Positions 1-8,427 of a stretch of DNA of 64,000 nucleotides are shown one piece after another. Under the pieces are notes generated by a model. That model ran no database searches. It saw only the letters and a list, made by a program, of their open reading frames with translations, and was not told the origin of the DNA. This DNA comes from Clostridiaceae bacterium (GTDB lineage Bacteria; Bacillota; Clostridia; Lachnospirales; Lachnospiraceae). The position numbers and the translations under genes were made by a program. The stretch is from positions 1-64,000 of the forward strand of contig CAJSZV010000024.1 in the NCBI GenBank assembly GCA_910574345.1, given 5' to 3'. Position 1 is the stretch's first letter, and each line of letters opens with the position of its first letter.

Positions 1-90
1 GAAGGGGAACCCTCCTTCAGTTATTCATCAGATATGACCTTGTAACTTATTAACTTTATAGCTCTTGTGGCTATATCATTATTATACTAG
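1..90. other. left edge, no gene seen
   Basis: No reading frame longer than a few codons runs through these bases, and a TAG at 88-90 closes the frame used by the TctA-like sequence that follows. The stretch is AT-rich from about base 20 on. It may be foreign DNA joined to a broken permease gene, or simply the start of an assembled contig; the sequence alone cannot tell. Confidence 0.4.
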
Positions 91-1323
91 GAGGCTCTTT
101 ACTATGCAGCATACGCCAGCGCCGTAGGAGGATTTTTCGGGGTCCTCGCCCTGATTTTCTTCACACCGGCCCTTGCCCGGCTTTCTTTAAAGTTCGGTCC
201 TCCGGAGATGCTTTTGGTCTCCCTCTGCGGACTTGCCATTGTGGGCAGCATGTCTGCAGGGAAGATCAGGAGAGGGATTTTCTCTGCTTTGTGCGGCCTG
301 ACTTTGAAGATGATAGGCATGCAGGCTTCCACAGGCATGCCCCGGTTTACCTGGGGAACCACCCTTCTTCTGTCAGGAATCGACACGGTTCCTGCCATCA
401 TAGGTCTTTTTGCCCTGGCGGAAATGATCAGTCAGGCAGTGATCTTGATTCAGGAAAAGGCGGTTGAAGAGAGAATGGGGCTGGAGCATGAAAGAAACGG
501 ACTGGCTGTCTTAAGAAAGACGTTTTCCTTCCGCCATGGGTTCGGAACAACGTTGTGGAAATCCACATTTATGGGAACCATCATAGGCATTCTTCCGGGA
601 ACCGGCGGGACTATTGCGGCATTTATCGCATACGGGGATGCCAGGCGGACTTCCAAACATCCGGAAAGGTTCGGCAAGGGAGCTGAAGACGGCATTATTG
701 CCGCAGAAAGCGCCAACAATGCCGCTGTGGGAGGCTCCATGGTTCCCATGCTGGGCCTTGGAATTCCGGGTTCCACCAATGCGGCCATTATGATGGGAGC
801 CCTGACGGTTCACGGCTTGATTCCGGGATACCAGCTTTTCAGCGAGACCCCTGAGGTTGCCTATGGCTTTCTGTTCGGCATGCTTCTTACCGTAGTGTTT
901 ATGCTGATGATCGGGGTCTTTGGAATTCCTCTTTTTTCACTGATTTTAAAGGTAAAGATGGAATATATTATTCCCGTTGTGGTGGCATGCAGTCTTCTCG
1001 GCGCGTACAGCTCCCGCAATTCCATGGCGGATGTGCTGTTTGCCTGCATCTTTGCCCTCATCGGCTTTGTGTTTCACAAATTCGACATTCCCTGCGCGCC
1101 CATGCTTCTCGGTCTGATTCTGGGAGGGCTGATTGAGAACTATTTTATTAAGACAGCCATGCTGGCCCGCGCCGTGGGGAACAGCATTCCTGTGTTTATT
1201 CTTCAAAGGCCTATGTGCATCATAATTCTTCTGCTGTGCGGATATTTGATTTACAGCAATGCTAAAGACGGGATAAAGACGTCGCAGATAAAAAAAGAAA
1301 TAGGGAAAGAGGGAACTATATGA
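91..1323 (+). pseudogene. 5'-truncated TctA-family tripartite tricarboxylate transporter permease
   Basis: The reading frame is open from 91, but the first ATG is at 208 (371 residues). Family resemblance starts right after the stop at 88-90: AAYASAVGGFFGV, LARLSLKFGPPEM, GMPRFTWG, then GILPGTGGTIAAFIAYGDARR and the MVPMLGLGIPGSTNAA segment typical of TctA large membrane subunits. TctA proteins are normally about 500 residues with about 12 helices and work with a TctB subunit and a periplasmic or lipoprotein TctC receptor to import carboxylates. Roughly the first 90-100 residues, including the first of the two glycine-rich repeats, are missing, and no start codon precedes the conserved region. 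No TctB or TctC gene is seen in the window. The gene's last four bases overlap the sulfatase start (ATGA). It is either a pseudogene or a gene cut by a contig end; I favour non-functional as shown. Confidence 0.65.
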
Positions 1324-2813
1324 GCAAACCCAATATAATCTTCGTATTTACAGATCAGCACAATGGTTCTGTGGTCCATGCCATGGGGGATGAGTATGTC
1401 CGCACTCCCAATATGGATCATATGGCCAGACAGGGGGTAAGCTTTGAAAATGCTTACTGCGCTTCACCGTTATGCGTACCTAGCCGCAGTTCCATGCTGT
1501 CGGGGCGGATGCCCCATGAGACAAAGATTTTTAACAACGCTCAGTGTCTGCCCAGCGACAGAGCCACTTTTGTACATAGCTTAGGGGCTGCGGGGTATGA
1601 GACCGTGCTGTCGGGGCGGATGCATTTTAATGGGCCGGACCAGCGCCATGGATATGAAAAACGGTTTGTGGGGGATATTACCACGGCTGCTTTGGGCGTG
1701 ACATTTTCCAAAGCCAGATACGGTTATTTTGACAACTGCGCCATGCCCGGCCGCCTGTCCATAGAAAAGTCAGGAAAAGGAAGATGCGCGGTTATGGCCT
1801 TTGACAGGGATGTGACCGATGCAGCCTGCGGATACTTAAAAAACAGGAAAGAAGAGCGCCCTCTGTTTCTCACGGTAGGCCTCTATGGCCCTCATCCGCC
1901 CTATGTGGGGCCGGAAGAACTGTATGATTATTACTATGCCTGCCTGCCCGCCTGCAGTCCTCTGACCAGGGAAGAACTGGACAGAGTTCATCCCTTTGAG
2001 AAACGGTTTATGGAGAAGCGAAATATCGGCTATGAGACGGAGGAAGAACTCCGACGCGTCAGAGCGGCATATTACAGTATGGTGGAATATGAGGACAGTC
2101 TTTTGGGAGAACTCCTGAGTGCGGCAGAAGAAAACCTGGACATGGAAAATACTGTGGTGCTTTATGCTTCGGACCACGGGGACTGTATTGGGGACCACGG
2201 ATTGTTTTGGAAATCCAACCTTCGGGAAGGAGCTGTGAAGGTTCCCATGATTTTTATGTGGGATCAGCACATTCCCAGGGGCAGACGGATAAAGACTCCC
2301 GTAAGTCTCATTGATTTAGCGCCGACTTTTATTGGTCTTACAGGGGCGGACCCTCTTCCCGTTATGGACGGGGAAAGCCTGGCGCCTGTTCTTGAGTCCG
2401 GCACAGAACCGGATAACCCGAAGCCGGTGATCAGTGAGATCTGTGATATCAAGGGAGATGATCCGGCTGCCATGATCCGCAGAGGAAGATACAAATACTG
2501 CCAATATTATGGATACGAAGAGCCCATGCTCTTCGATCTGGAGGAGGATCCCAAGGAGGAGAGAAACTTAAGCTCACTTCTGGAATATGCCGGGATAAAG
2601 GAGGAGCTGAGAGCGCTGCTTGAACAGGTATGGGATGAGGAGAAAATCTATCAGGAACGGCTGCTGGCAGAAAAAGATATGGCGATACGGAGGAGATGGG
2701 CAAAACAGCAGGGCGCGAAGCTGTTCTATGACGAATGGCAGCAGACAGGACGGGAGCGAAACGAAAATTATCTGATCACAGACAAAGGCATTGTTTCCGA
2801 CAAAGGGGAATAA
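1320..2813 (+). CDS. type I sulfatase (formylglycine-dependent), cytoplasmic
   Basis: A 497-residue alkaline-phosphatase-superfamily sulfatase. The N-terminus has the metal-binding strand NIIFVFTDQH (Asp12), followed by the sulfatase signature C-V-P-S-R with Cys52, the residue converted to formylglycine, probably by a radical-SAM anaerobic maturase encoded elsewhere. HFNGPDQR and the C-terminal metal motif YASDHGDCIGDHG (about residues 280-292) complete the active site. There is no signal peptide, so the substrate is probably an imported sulfated sugar or glycan fragment. The start ATG overlaps the stop of the upstream permease remnant, indicating they were one operon. The exact substrate cannot be read from the sequence. 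Confidence 0.9.
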   Translation: MSKPNIIFVFTDQHNGSVVHAMGDEYVRTPNMDHMARQGVSFENAYCASPLCVPSRSSMLSGRMPHETKIFNNAQCLPSDRATFVHSLGAAGYETVLSGRMHFNGPDQRHGYEKRFVGDITTAALGVTFSKARYGYFDNCAMPGRLSIEKSGKGRCAVMAFDRDVTDAACGYLKNRKEERPLFLTVGLYGPHPPYVGPEELYDYYYACLPACSPLTREELDRVHPFEKRFMEKRNIGYETEEELRRVRAAYYSMVEYEDSLLGELLSAAEENLDMENTVVLYASDHGDCIGDHGLFWKSNLREGAVKVPMIFMWDQHIPRGRRIKTPVSLIDLAPTFIGLTGADPLPVMDGESLAPVLESGTEPDNPKPVISEICDIKGDDPAAMIRRGRYKYCQYYGYEEPMLFDLEEDPKEERNLSSLLEYAGIKEELRALLEQVWDEEKIYQERLLAEKDMAIRRRWAKQQGAKLFYDEWQQTGRERNENYLITDKGIVSDKGE

Positions 2814-2821
2814 ACTGATTA

Positions 2822-2854
2822 TACAAATAAAAAGAACAATCGTACAAATAAAAA
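2822..2854 (+). promoter_or_regulatory. direct-repeat operator, TACAAATAAAAA x2, 21-bp period
   Basis: TACAAATAAAAA occurs at 2822-2833 and again at 2843-2854, exactly 21 bp (two helical turns) apart, upstream of the nucleotidyltransferase promoter. The same TACAAAT core at the same 21-bp period lies upstream of the sugar-binding lipoprotein gene (8321 and 8342). Direct repeats two turns apart are the usual target layout of AraC-family activators, and an AraC gene (5030-5935) sits in this locus. Binding is inference. Confidence 0.5.
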
Positions 2855-2857
2855 ACC

Positions 2858-2887
2858 GGCCAGCCTATTGATTCCCATAGGCTGGTC
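2858..2887. promoter_or_regulatory. 11-bp inverted repeat overlapping the -35 box
   Basis: Arms at 2858-2868 and 2877-2887 pair over 11 bp with one G-T; the 8-base centre holds most of the -35 hexamer of the next promoter. On the + strand no T-run follows, so it is a poor terminator for the sulfatase gene; on the - strand it would be followed by TTTTTT but no minus gene precedes it. An operator for a dimeric repressor is the other reading. Confidence 0.4.
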
Positions 2888-2896
2888 AGTTATACT
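2868..2896 (+). promoter_or_regulatory. promoter of the nucleotidyltransferase-nahK operon
   Basis: TTGATT (2868-2873) and TATACT (2891-2896) are separated by 17 bp, a good match to the vegetative sigma factor consensus, and lie 82 bp upstream of the start codon. Confidence 0.6.
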
Positions 2897-2977
2897 TAAG
2901 TTACAGTTCACGAGGCGGGAAAAACGGATAAAAAGATGCTCCCCTGTGAACAGCATAACATGATCGGAGGTGTTCTT

Positions 2978-3910
2978 ATGGGAGAAGAAAAGAAACCGGT
3001 ACTGGTGGTGATGGCGGCAGGTATGGGAAGCCGCTATGGCGGGTTGAAGCAGATCGACCCGGTGGACGAATATGGAAATATTATTATGGATTTTTCCATT
3101 TTTGACGCCAAGGAAGCCGGATTCGAGAAAGTGGTTTTTATTATCAAGAAAGCCATTGAAAAGGAATTTAAAGAGAACGTGGGGGCGCGCATGGAACAGC
3201 ATATTCGCACGGAATATGTGTACCAGGAGCTTGACAGACTGCCGGAGGGCTTTGAAGCGCCAAAAGACCGTGTAAAGCCGTGGGGAACGGGACACGCCAT
3301 CCTGTGCTGCGAGGGCGTTGTGGACGGGCCTTTTGCTGTGATTAATGCAGATGACTATTACGGGAAACAGGCGTTTAAGGAGATCTACCGTCAGCTGTCT
3401 TCATGCAGGGACGGGGAGAAATATCAGTACGCCATGGTGGGATACCACCTGAACAATACCATGACGGAACACGGGTATGTGGCCAGAGGCGTCTGTACTG
3501 CAGACGAACAGGGAAAACTCATAGATATCCATGAACGGACAAGAATTGAAAAGCGGGGGAACGACGGGGCCTACACGGAGGACGATGGGGCCACCTGGAT
3601 TACTCTTCCCGGAGATACTACCGTATCCATGAACCTGTGGGGATTTACGGCAAGTATCTTAACCGAGTTAAAGAAGCGTTTCAGTTCCTTTTTAAAGAGG
3701 GAGCTTCCCCTTAATCCTTTAAAGTGCGAGTATTTCCTGCCCTTTGTGGTAGATGAGCTTTTGAAGGAGAACAAGGCGGAGGTAACGGTGCTAAAGAGCA
3801 AAGACCGCTGGTACGGTGTAACTTACAAAGAGGATAAGGAGACAGTGGTTCAGGCTATCAAGAATCTGAAAGAGCAGGGACTGTATCCGGAAAAATTGTG
3901 GGAGGAATAA
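2978..3910 (+). CDS. sugar-phosphate nucleotidyltransferase (NTP_transferase family)
   Basis: A 310-residue cytoplasmic enzyme with the nucleotidyltransferase fold. MAAGMGSRYGGLKQ near the N-terminus is the nucleotide-binding loop, and NADDYYG (about residues 113-119) carries the metal-binding aspartate. The start at 2978 is chosen over an in-frame ATG at 2936 because GGAGG lies just before it. The gene is two bases upstream of a NahK-like kinase, and homologous pairs are common in gut Firmicutes next to GH112 phosphorylases. The likely role is to activate the hexosamine 1-phosphate (GlcNAc-1-P or GalNAc-1-P) made by phosphorylase and kinase into a UDP-sugar. This substrate is inferred from context; a glucose-1-phosphate uridylyltransferase-like activity is possible. 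No galT or galE gene is present in the window. Confidence 0.8.
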   Translation: MGEEKKPVLVVMAAGMGSRYGGLKQIDPVDEYGNIIMDFSIFDAKEAGFEKVVFIIKKAIEKEFKENVGARMEQHIRTEYVYQELDRLPEGFEAPKDRVKPWGTGHAILCCEGVVDGPFAVINADDYYGKQAFKEIYRQLSSCRDGEKYQYAMVGYHLNNTMTEHGYVARGVCTADEQGKLIDIHERTRIEKRGNDGAYTEDDGATWITLPGDTTVSMNLWGFTASILTELKKRFSSFLKRELPLNPLKCEYFLPFVVDELLKENKAEVTVLKSKDRWYGVTYKEDKETVVQAIKNLKEQGLYPEKLWEE

Positions 3911-3911
3911 C

Positions 3912-5033
3912 ATGAGAGACGCCGGAGAAAAAAGGCTGGAGGCAGCAAAAGCTTTTGAAATAAAGGGCCAGGTAAAGAGCTGTGAACCCTATGGAAGCGG
4001 ACATATTAATAATACATTTCTTCTGATCTGCGGGGAAGGGGAACAGGAGTACTCCTATATTCTGCAGGAGATGAACCATGAAGTATTTAAAGACATTGAC
4101 GGACTTATGAAGAATATCAAAGGTGTTACCATGTTCCTGCGGCATCAGATTCAGGAGAATCACGGGGATCCTGACCGGGAGACCTTAAACCTGATTCCTA
4201 CGAAGGACGGGAAGGTGTATTACATGGACAGTCTCGGCAATTACTGGAGGGCCTATCTGTTTATCGCCGGGGCTACCTGCTACAATCTGGTGGAAAAGCC
4301 GGAAGATTTTTATCAAAGCGGAAAAGCCTTTGGAAGGTTTCAGTGTCTCCTGGCGGACTATCCTGCAGACGAGCTGACAGAGACTATTCCCAATTTCCAT
4401 AATACTCCGGTTCGGTTTGAAGCCTTTGAAAAGGCAGTGGAAGAAGATGTGATGGGAAGGGCAGCGGGAGTTAACGAGGAGATCCGGTTTGTCAGGGAGA
4501 GGGAGAAGGAGATGGGACTTGCCCTTAGCCTGCAAAAAGAAGGAAAGCTCCCCCTAAGGGTAAGCCACAACGACACCAAGCTTAACAATATTATGATCGA
4601 CGACGCCACGGGAGAAGCCCTGTGCATTATTGACCTGGACACCATTATGCCGGGATTTTCCATCTTCGACTACGGTGATTCCATTCGTTTCGGCGCCAAT
4701 ACAGCGGAGGAAGATGAAAAGGATCTGTCAAAAGTATCTCTGTCCCTGCCTCTTTTTGAAATCTATACCAAAGGATTCTTGGAGGGAAGTGCGGGGCGTC
4801 TCACAGAGACGGAGATTGAGATGCTTCCCTACGGGGCCAAGATGATGACCCTGGAGTGCGGAATGCGGTTTCTCACCGATTACCTTCAGGGAGATGTGTA
4901 TTTCCACACCAGCAGAGAAGGACATAATTTAGACCGCTGCCATACCCAGTTTGCCCTTGTTGCGGATATGGAAAAGAAGTGGGAAGACATGAAGCGGATT
5001 GTAAAAACATACGAAGGCGCCGCTCTTGGCTAA
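3912..5033 (+). CDS. nahK: N-acetylhexosamine 1-kinase-like phosphotransferase (APH family)
   Basis: A 373-residue aminoglycoside-phosphotransferase-fold kinase. The catalytic motif HNDTKLNN spans residues 219-226 with Asp221 as base, and the metal motif IDLDT (240-244) and FDYGDSIRFGA (252-262) match NahK/LnpB of bifidobacteria (about 359 residues). That enzyme phosphorylates GlcNAc or GalNAc at C1 after phosphorolysis of galacto-N-biose or lacto-N-biose. The start is one base after the upstream stop, so the two genes are translationally coupled. The 3' end overlaps the convergent AraC gene by four bases. The assignment rests on motif match and the neighbouring GH112 gene; the exact hexosamine preference is unknown. 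Confidence 0.8.
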   Translation: MRDAGEKRLEAAKAFEIKGQVKSCEPYGSGHINNTFLLICGEGEQEYSYILQEMNHEVFKDIDGLMKNIKGVTMFLRHQIQENHGDPDRETLNLIPTKDGKVYYMDSLGNYWRAYLFIAGATCYNLVEKPEDFYQSGKAFGRFQCLLADYPADELTETIPNFHNTPVRFEAFEKAVEEDVMGRAAGVNEEIRFVREREKEMGLALSLQKEGKLPLRVSHNDTKLNNIMIDDATGEALCIIDLDTIMPGFSIFDYGDSIRFGANTAEEDEKDLSKVSLSLPLFEIYTKGFLEGSAGRLTETEIEMLPYGAKMMTLECGMRFLTDYLQGDVYFHTSREGHNLDRCHTQFALVADMEKKWEDMKRIVKTYEGAALG

Positions 5034-5935
5034 TGATTCTTTTCTGACAGAAGACGGATGGAAGAGGCGTATTCTGAGGGAGTCATGTGGGTGACTTTTT
5101 TAAACTGCCTGGAAAAGTAATGAACGGAAGTATAGCCCAGACGGTCGGAAACCTGAGTAAAATTCAGCTGATTGCCGCGGATCAGTTCCTTGGCAGTGTC
5201 GATTTTCATTAGAGTGAAAAATTCCATAACCCCGCAGCCATGGAACTCTGCGAACATCTTTTGTAAGCGGGAGCGGCTTACCAGCGTGTTTTTACAGATT
5301 TTTTCGATAGTCAGCTGTTCGGTGATGTGCTCTTCCATATAACGGATGATTCGGTTGTATGTCTCATTGGGGCGTCCTAAAGAGGGGCGTCCCATATTTT
5401 GAGTGGGGACAGGAAGGGGATTGGCAAAGTAACGGCGGTACAGGTGGATTAAAAGCTCTTCCAGATAATTGCGGATCAGCTGTTCCGATCCGAAGCCGGG
5501 AGATAAGTTGTTGCGGATCAGTTCTTCCTGGTATGGATCATCTAAGCGGCCCTGGAAGGCGCGGCGGGTCTCAATAATAATCTGTGCCAACAGGGCGCTT
5601 TCCGTCTCCTGGACCGTCAGGACCTGATTTCGGAAAGCTTTCATACAGGGAGAATGACATTCAAAGGCAATGACCACCAGGCTGGGCGCTATGCGGCCGT
5701 TGGTGATAACATTGTGAAATTCATTGGGTTTATGGAAGATAATGCTGCCTCTCTTAAGAGTATAGCGTCTGTCATCCGCCACGGCGTCGATTTCGCCTTT
5801 ATCCACACAGAGTAGTTCCCAGAAATCATGGCTTTCTCCGGGAAAAGTAAAATCACTCATATAGTCAAAGTAGTGGATGGAAATGATGCTGTGGACCGAC
5901 AGAGTTGTCCGCAGGCGGGTGCATTTGTATGCCAT
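5030..5935 (-). CDS. AraC-family transcriptional regulator of the GNB/LNB locus
   Basis: A 301-residue protein with an N-terminal cupin-type sensing domain (HDFWELLCVDKGE, about 36-48, and LKRGSIIFHKPNEFHNV, about 60-76) and two C-terminal helix-turn-helix motifs: LTIEKICKNTLVSRSRLQKMF and FTQVSDRLGYTSVHYFSRQFKK (about 208-280). It sits between nahK and the GH112 gene and is transcribed divergently from the latter. Its probable targets are the TACAAAT direct repeats seen at two promoters of the locus. The likely effector is a galacto-N-biose/lacto-N-biose-derived sugar; this is inference. Confidence 0.85.
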   Translation of the reverse strand: MAYKCTRLRTTLSVHSIISIHYFDYMSDFTFPGESHDFWELLCVDKGEIDAVADDRRYTLKRGSIIFHKPNEFHNVITNGRIAPSLVVIAFECHSPCMKAFRNQVLTVQETESALLAQIIIETRRAFQGRLDDPYQEELIRNNLSPGFGSEQLIRNYLEELLIHLYRRYFANPLPVPTQNMGRPSLGRPNETYNRIIRYMEEHITEQLTIEKICKNTLVSRSRLQKMFAEFHGCGVMEFFTLMKIDTAKELIRGNQLNFTQVSDRLGYTSVHYFSRQFKKVTHMTPSEYASSIRLLSEKNH

Positions 5936-5967
5936 AGAAGAACCCCCTTAAGTTTTGATGCATAGGA

Positions 5968-5996
5968 AGTATATCACATCCTGCCATTGCCTGCAA
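5968..5996 (-). promoter_or_regulatory. promoter of the araC-family gene
   Basis: Read on the minus strand, TTGCAG (5996-5991) and TATACT (5973-5968) are 17 bp apart, 33 bp upstream of the start codon of the regulator. No equally good plus-strand promoter is seen for the GH112 gene in the 99-bp divergent gap. Confidence 0.5.
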
Positions 5997-6034
5997 GGTG
6001 ACAGGTAGGCAGGTTATCGGAAAGGAGAAAGAAT

Positions 6035-8224
6035 ATGGCAAAGACCAGGGGAAGGGTGACCCTTCCCAGCGAAGGAAACTTTCTGGAAGAGACAAAAGAG
6101 ATGATGGAAAGGTGGGGAGCAGACGCCCTGCGGGACAGTGACGGGACGAAACTGCCGGAGGAGATCAAGGCTCTCGACGCATCTGTCTATACAACTTATT
6201 TTGTAGCCAGAGGACATAACGAGTTTGCCAAAGAACATATGGAAGAGTGCCAACAGCTGTATTTGATGAGCCGGCGGGTCACATCTAAGGGAAAGCGTGT
6301 GGAGATTCCTTTCATGGAAGGGTATTTTGACCAGCAGGTGGTTCCCGATTATGTTCATGACTGTAAAAAATGGTGGCAGGTTATGGACCGGACAAAAGGG
6401 GAGGAAGTAGATGTAGAAAACTGGGAAGTGGACCAGGAAAGGCATGTTGTAAGAGTAGATCATGCCCTGGCTTTCCATGAATATACCGTATCTTTCCTGG
6501 TTTATGCAATCTGGGACCCTACCCAGATGTACAACCATATCACCAACGACTGGGGAGACAAGCCTCATGAGATTCCCTTTGATGTACGCCAGCCCGCATC
6601 CGGTCGATTTGCCAAGGAATACCTGATACAGTGGCTGAAAGACAATCCCAGAACCGATGTGGTCCGGTTTACCACCTTTTTCTATCACTTTACTCTGGTA
6701 TTCAATGACAAGGCCAAGGAAAAATTCGTCGATTGGTTTGGCTATGGAGCAACCGTATCCGTAAAGGCTCTGGAAGAGTTTGAACAGGAGTACGGCTACA
6801 GGATGACGCCGGAGGATATTGTGGACAACGGCTACTATAACTCCACTTTTCGGGTTCCTTCCAGACGGTATCTGGACTATATGGACTTTATTCAGCGCTT
6901 TGTGGCAAAAAAGGCCAGGGAACTGGTGGAGCTGGTCCATGAGGCAGGACGGGAGGCCATGATGTTTCTGGGTGACAACTGGATCGGAACAGAACCTTAC
7001 GGGAAATACTTTCCTGAGATCGGCCTGGACGCCGTGGTGGGAAGCGTGGGAGGGGGAGCCACTCTGCGCCTTATCTCCGACATACCGGGAGTAAAGTATA
7101 CAGAAGGAAGATTTCTACCCTATTTTTTCCCGGACACCTTTTATGAGGGCAATGACCCTTGTGTGGAGGCCAGGGAAAACTGGCTGAGTGCCAGAAGAGC
7201 CCTTATGCGCAAACCCGTGGATCGAATCGGCTACGGCGGATATTTAAGTCTTGCCTATAGGTTCCCAGAATTTGTGGAGTATATCGGGCAGGTGACAGAT
7301 GAGTTCCGTGAGCTCTATGACAATATAGGAAAGAGCCGGCCTTACAGCGGCCTTAAGGTGGCAGTGCTGAACTGCTGGGGGCGGATTCGTGCCTGGCAGG
7401 CATTTATGGTAGCCCATGCTCTTTGGTACAAACAGACCTATTCTTATTTCGGTATGCTGGAGTCTTTAAGCGGAGCCAGTGTGGATGTGGTGTTTTTAAG
7501 CTTTGACGATATCCGAAAAGAAGGGATTCCCAAAGATATTGATGTGATCATCAATGCCGGAGGAGCGGGAACTGCATTTTCCGGCGGAGAAGAGTGGATG
7601 GATGAGGAGATTGTCACGGCGGTACGCCGGTTTGTCTGTGAGGGCGGCGGTTTTGTGGGAATCGGCGAGCCGTCGGCAGTTCATTTCGGCGGACGCTTTT
7701 TCCAGATGGCGGATGTGCTGGGAGTAGACAAGGAGCTGGGATTCAGCCTGTCCACGGACAAATATTTTACCAAAATGAGAGAACACCATTTCTTAAAGGA
7801 AGACAGGAAGGGAGCCTTTGATTTCGGTGAGAGCGTAAAGAATGTATATGCCTTGTCAGAGGAGACTGAGATCATAGAATTCTCTGACGGGGAAGTTCAC
7901 ATCAGCGTTCATGATTATGGAGAGGGAAGAGGCGTCTATATAGCCGGGCTGCCTTACAGCTATGAGAATACCAGGCTTTTGCTCAGAAGCTTATACTACA
8001 GTGCCCATAAGGAAGAGCATATGAAACGCTGGTATGCGGACAACCCTCTCTGCGAGGTGCATGCTTACCCGGAGACCGGAAAATATGCTGTAGTCAATAA
8101 TTCCGAAAAGGCTCAGAGCACAACGGTCTATGACGGGGCAGGGGAAAACGCCGGGATGTGTCTGGAGGGAAGCCAGATCCTATGGAGGGATATGGGACAC
8201 AAAATTAGTAACTATTTGGAATAA
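6035..8224 (+). CDS. lnpA: 1,3-beta-galactosyl-N-acetylhexosamine phosphorylase (GH112)
   Basis: A 729-residue cytoplasmic enzyme with no signal peptide, the usual size of GH112 phosphorylases. It cleaves galacto-N-biose and/or lacto-N-biose with phosphate to alpha-Gal-1-P plus GalNAc or GlcNAc. The TIM-barrel part contains RFTTFFYHFTLVFND (about 211-225) and the conserved FLGDNWIGTEPYG with Asp314, matching the catalytic acid (Asp313) of the Bifidobacterium longum enzyme. A Rossmann/glutamine-amidotransferase-like domain follows (VIINAGGAGTAFSGG, GGGFVGIGEPS). AGGAG lies 8 bases before ATG. With the NahK-like kinase and the nucleotidyltransferase it forms an intracellular pathway for mucin-core or milk-type disaccharides delivered by the ABC importer downstream. 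Preference for GNB versus LNB cannot be read reliably. Confidence 0.92.
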   Translation: MAKTRGRVTLPSEGNFLEETKEMMERWGADALRDSDGTKLPEEIKALDASVYTTYFVARGHNEFAKEHMEECQQLYLMSRRVTSKGKRVEIPFMEGYFDQQVVPDYVHDCKKWWQVMDRTKGEEVDVENWEVDQERHVVRVDHALAFHEYTVSFLVYAIWDPTQMYNHITNDWGDKPHEIPFDVRQPASGRFAKEYLIQWLKDNPRTDVVRFTTFFYHFTLVFNDKAKEKFVDWFGYGATVSVKALEEFEQEYGYRMTPEDIVDNGYYNSTFRVPSRRYLDYMDFIQRFVAKKARELVELVHEAGREAMMFLGDNWIGTEPYGKYFPEIGLDAVVGSVGGGATLRLISDIPGVKYTEGRFLPYFFPDTFYEGNDPCVEARENWLSARRALMRKPVDRIGYGGYLSLAYRFPEFVEYIGQVTDEFRELYDNIGKSRPYSGLKVAVLNCWGRIRAWQAFMVAHALWYKQTYSYFGMLESLSGASVDVVFLSFDDIRKEGIPKDIDVIINAGGAGTAFSGGEEWMDEEIVTAVRRFVCEGGGFVGIGEPSAVHFGGRFFQMADVLGVDKELGFSLSTDKYFTKMREHHFLKEDRKGAFDFGESVKNVYALSEETEIIEFSDGEVHISVHDYGEGRGVYIAGLPYSYENTRLLLRSLYYSAHKEEHMKRWYADNPLCEVHAYPETGKYAVVNNSEKAQSTTVYDGAGENAGMCLEGSQILWRDMGHKISNYLE

Positions 8225-8319
8225 GAAGAGAAAATGAAGAACCTGGGATGGTGAAAATGGAGATGTATATGCAAAAAAAAGCTGGAAAGCCTATGCAAAA
8301 TCACAATAAATATCCTAAA

Positions 8320-8350
8320 GTACAAATATAAGAGCCGATTGTGCAAATAT
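8320..8350 (+). promoter_or_regulatory. direct-repeat operator, GTACAAATAT / GTGCAAATAT, 21-bp period
   Basis: The two 10-mers at 8320-8329 and 8341-8350 differ by one base and are 21 bp apart. They share the TACAAAT core and the spacing of the repeats at 2822/2843. Relative to the -10 box, the first repeat here and the second repeat there lie at the same distance (48 bp from repeat T to the first base of TATACT). This supports a common AraC-type activator. Confidence 0.55.
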
Positions 8351-8368
8351 TTTTGTGTGCAGTTTTAC

Positions 8369-8374
8369 TATACT
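8369..8374 (+). promoter_or_regulatory. -10 box of the importer operon (activator-dependent type)
   Basis: TATACT at 8369-8374 has no recognisable -35 at the right distance (AATATT at 8346-8351), and the downstream operator repeat occupies the -35 position. That layout fits activation by a bound regulator. Confidence 0.4.
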
Positions 8375-8427
8375 AGATTTATAAGAAACACAGGGAAAAC
8401 CCAGTGATAAAGAGGAGGATATTATTT

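Noticed and set aside
5923-5929. A lone TACAAAT (minus strand) at the start of the araC-type gene
   Set aside because: It is single, lies in codons 3-5 of the gene and lacks the 21-bp partner; likely chance.
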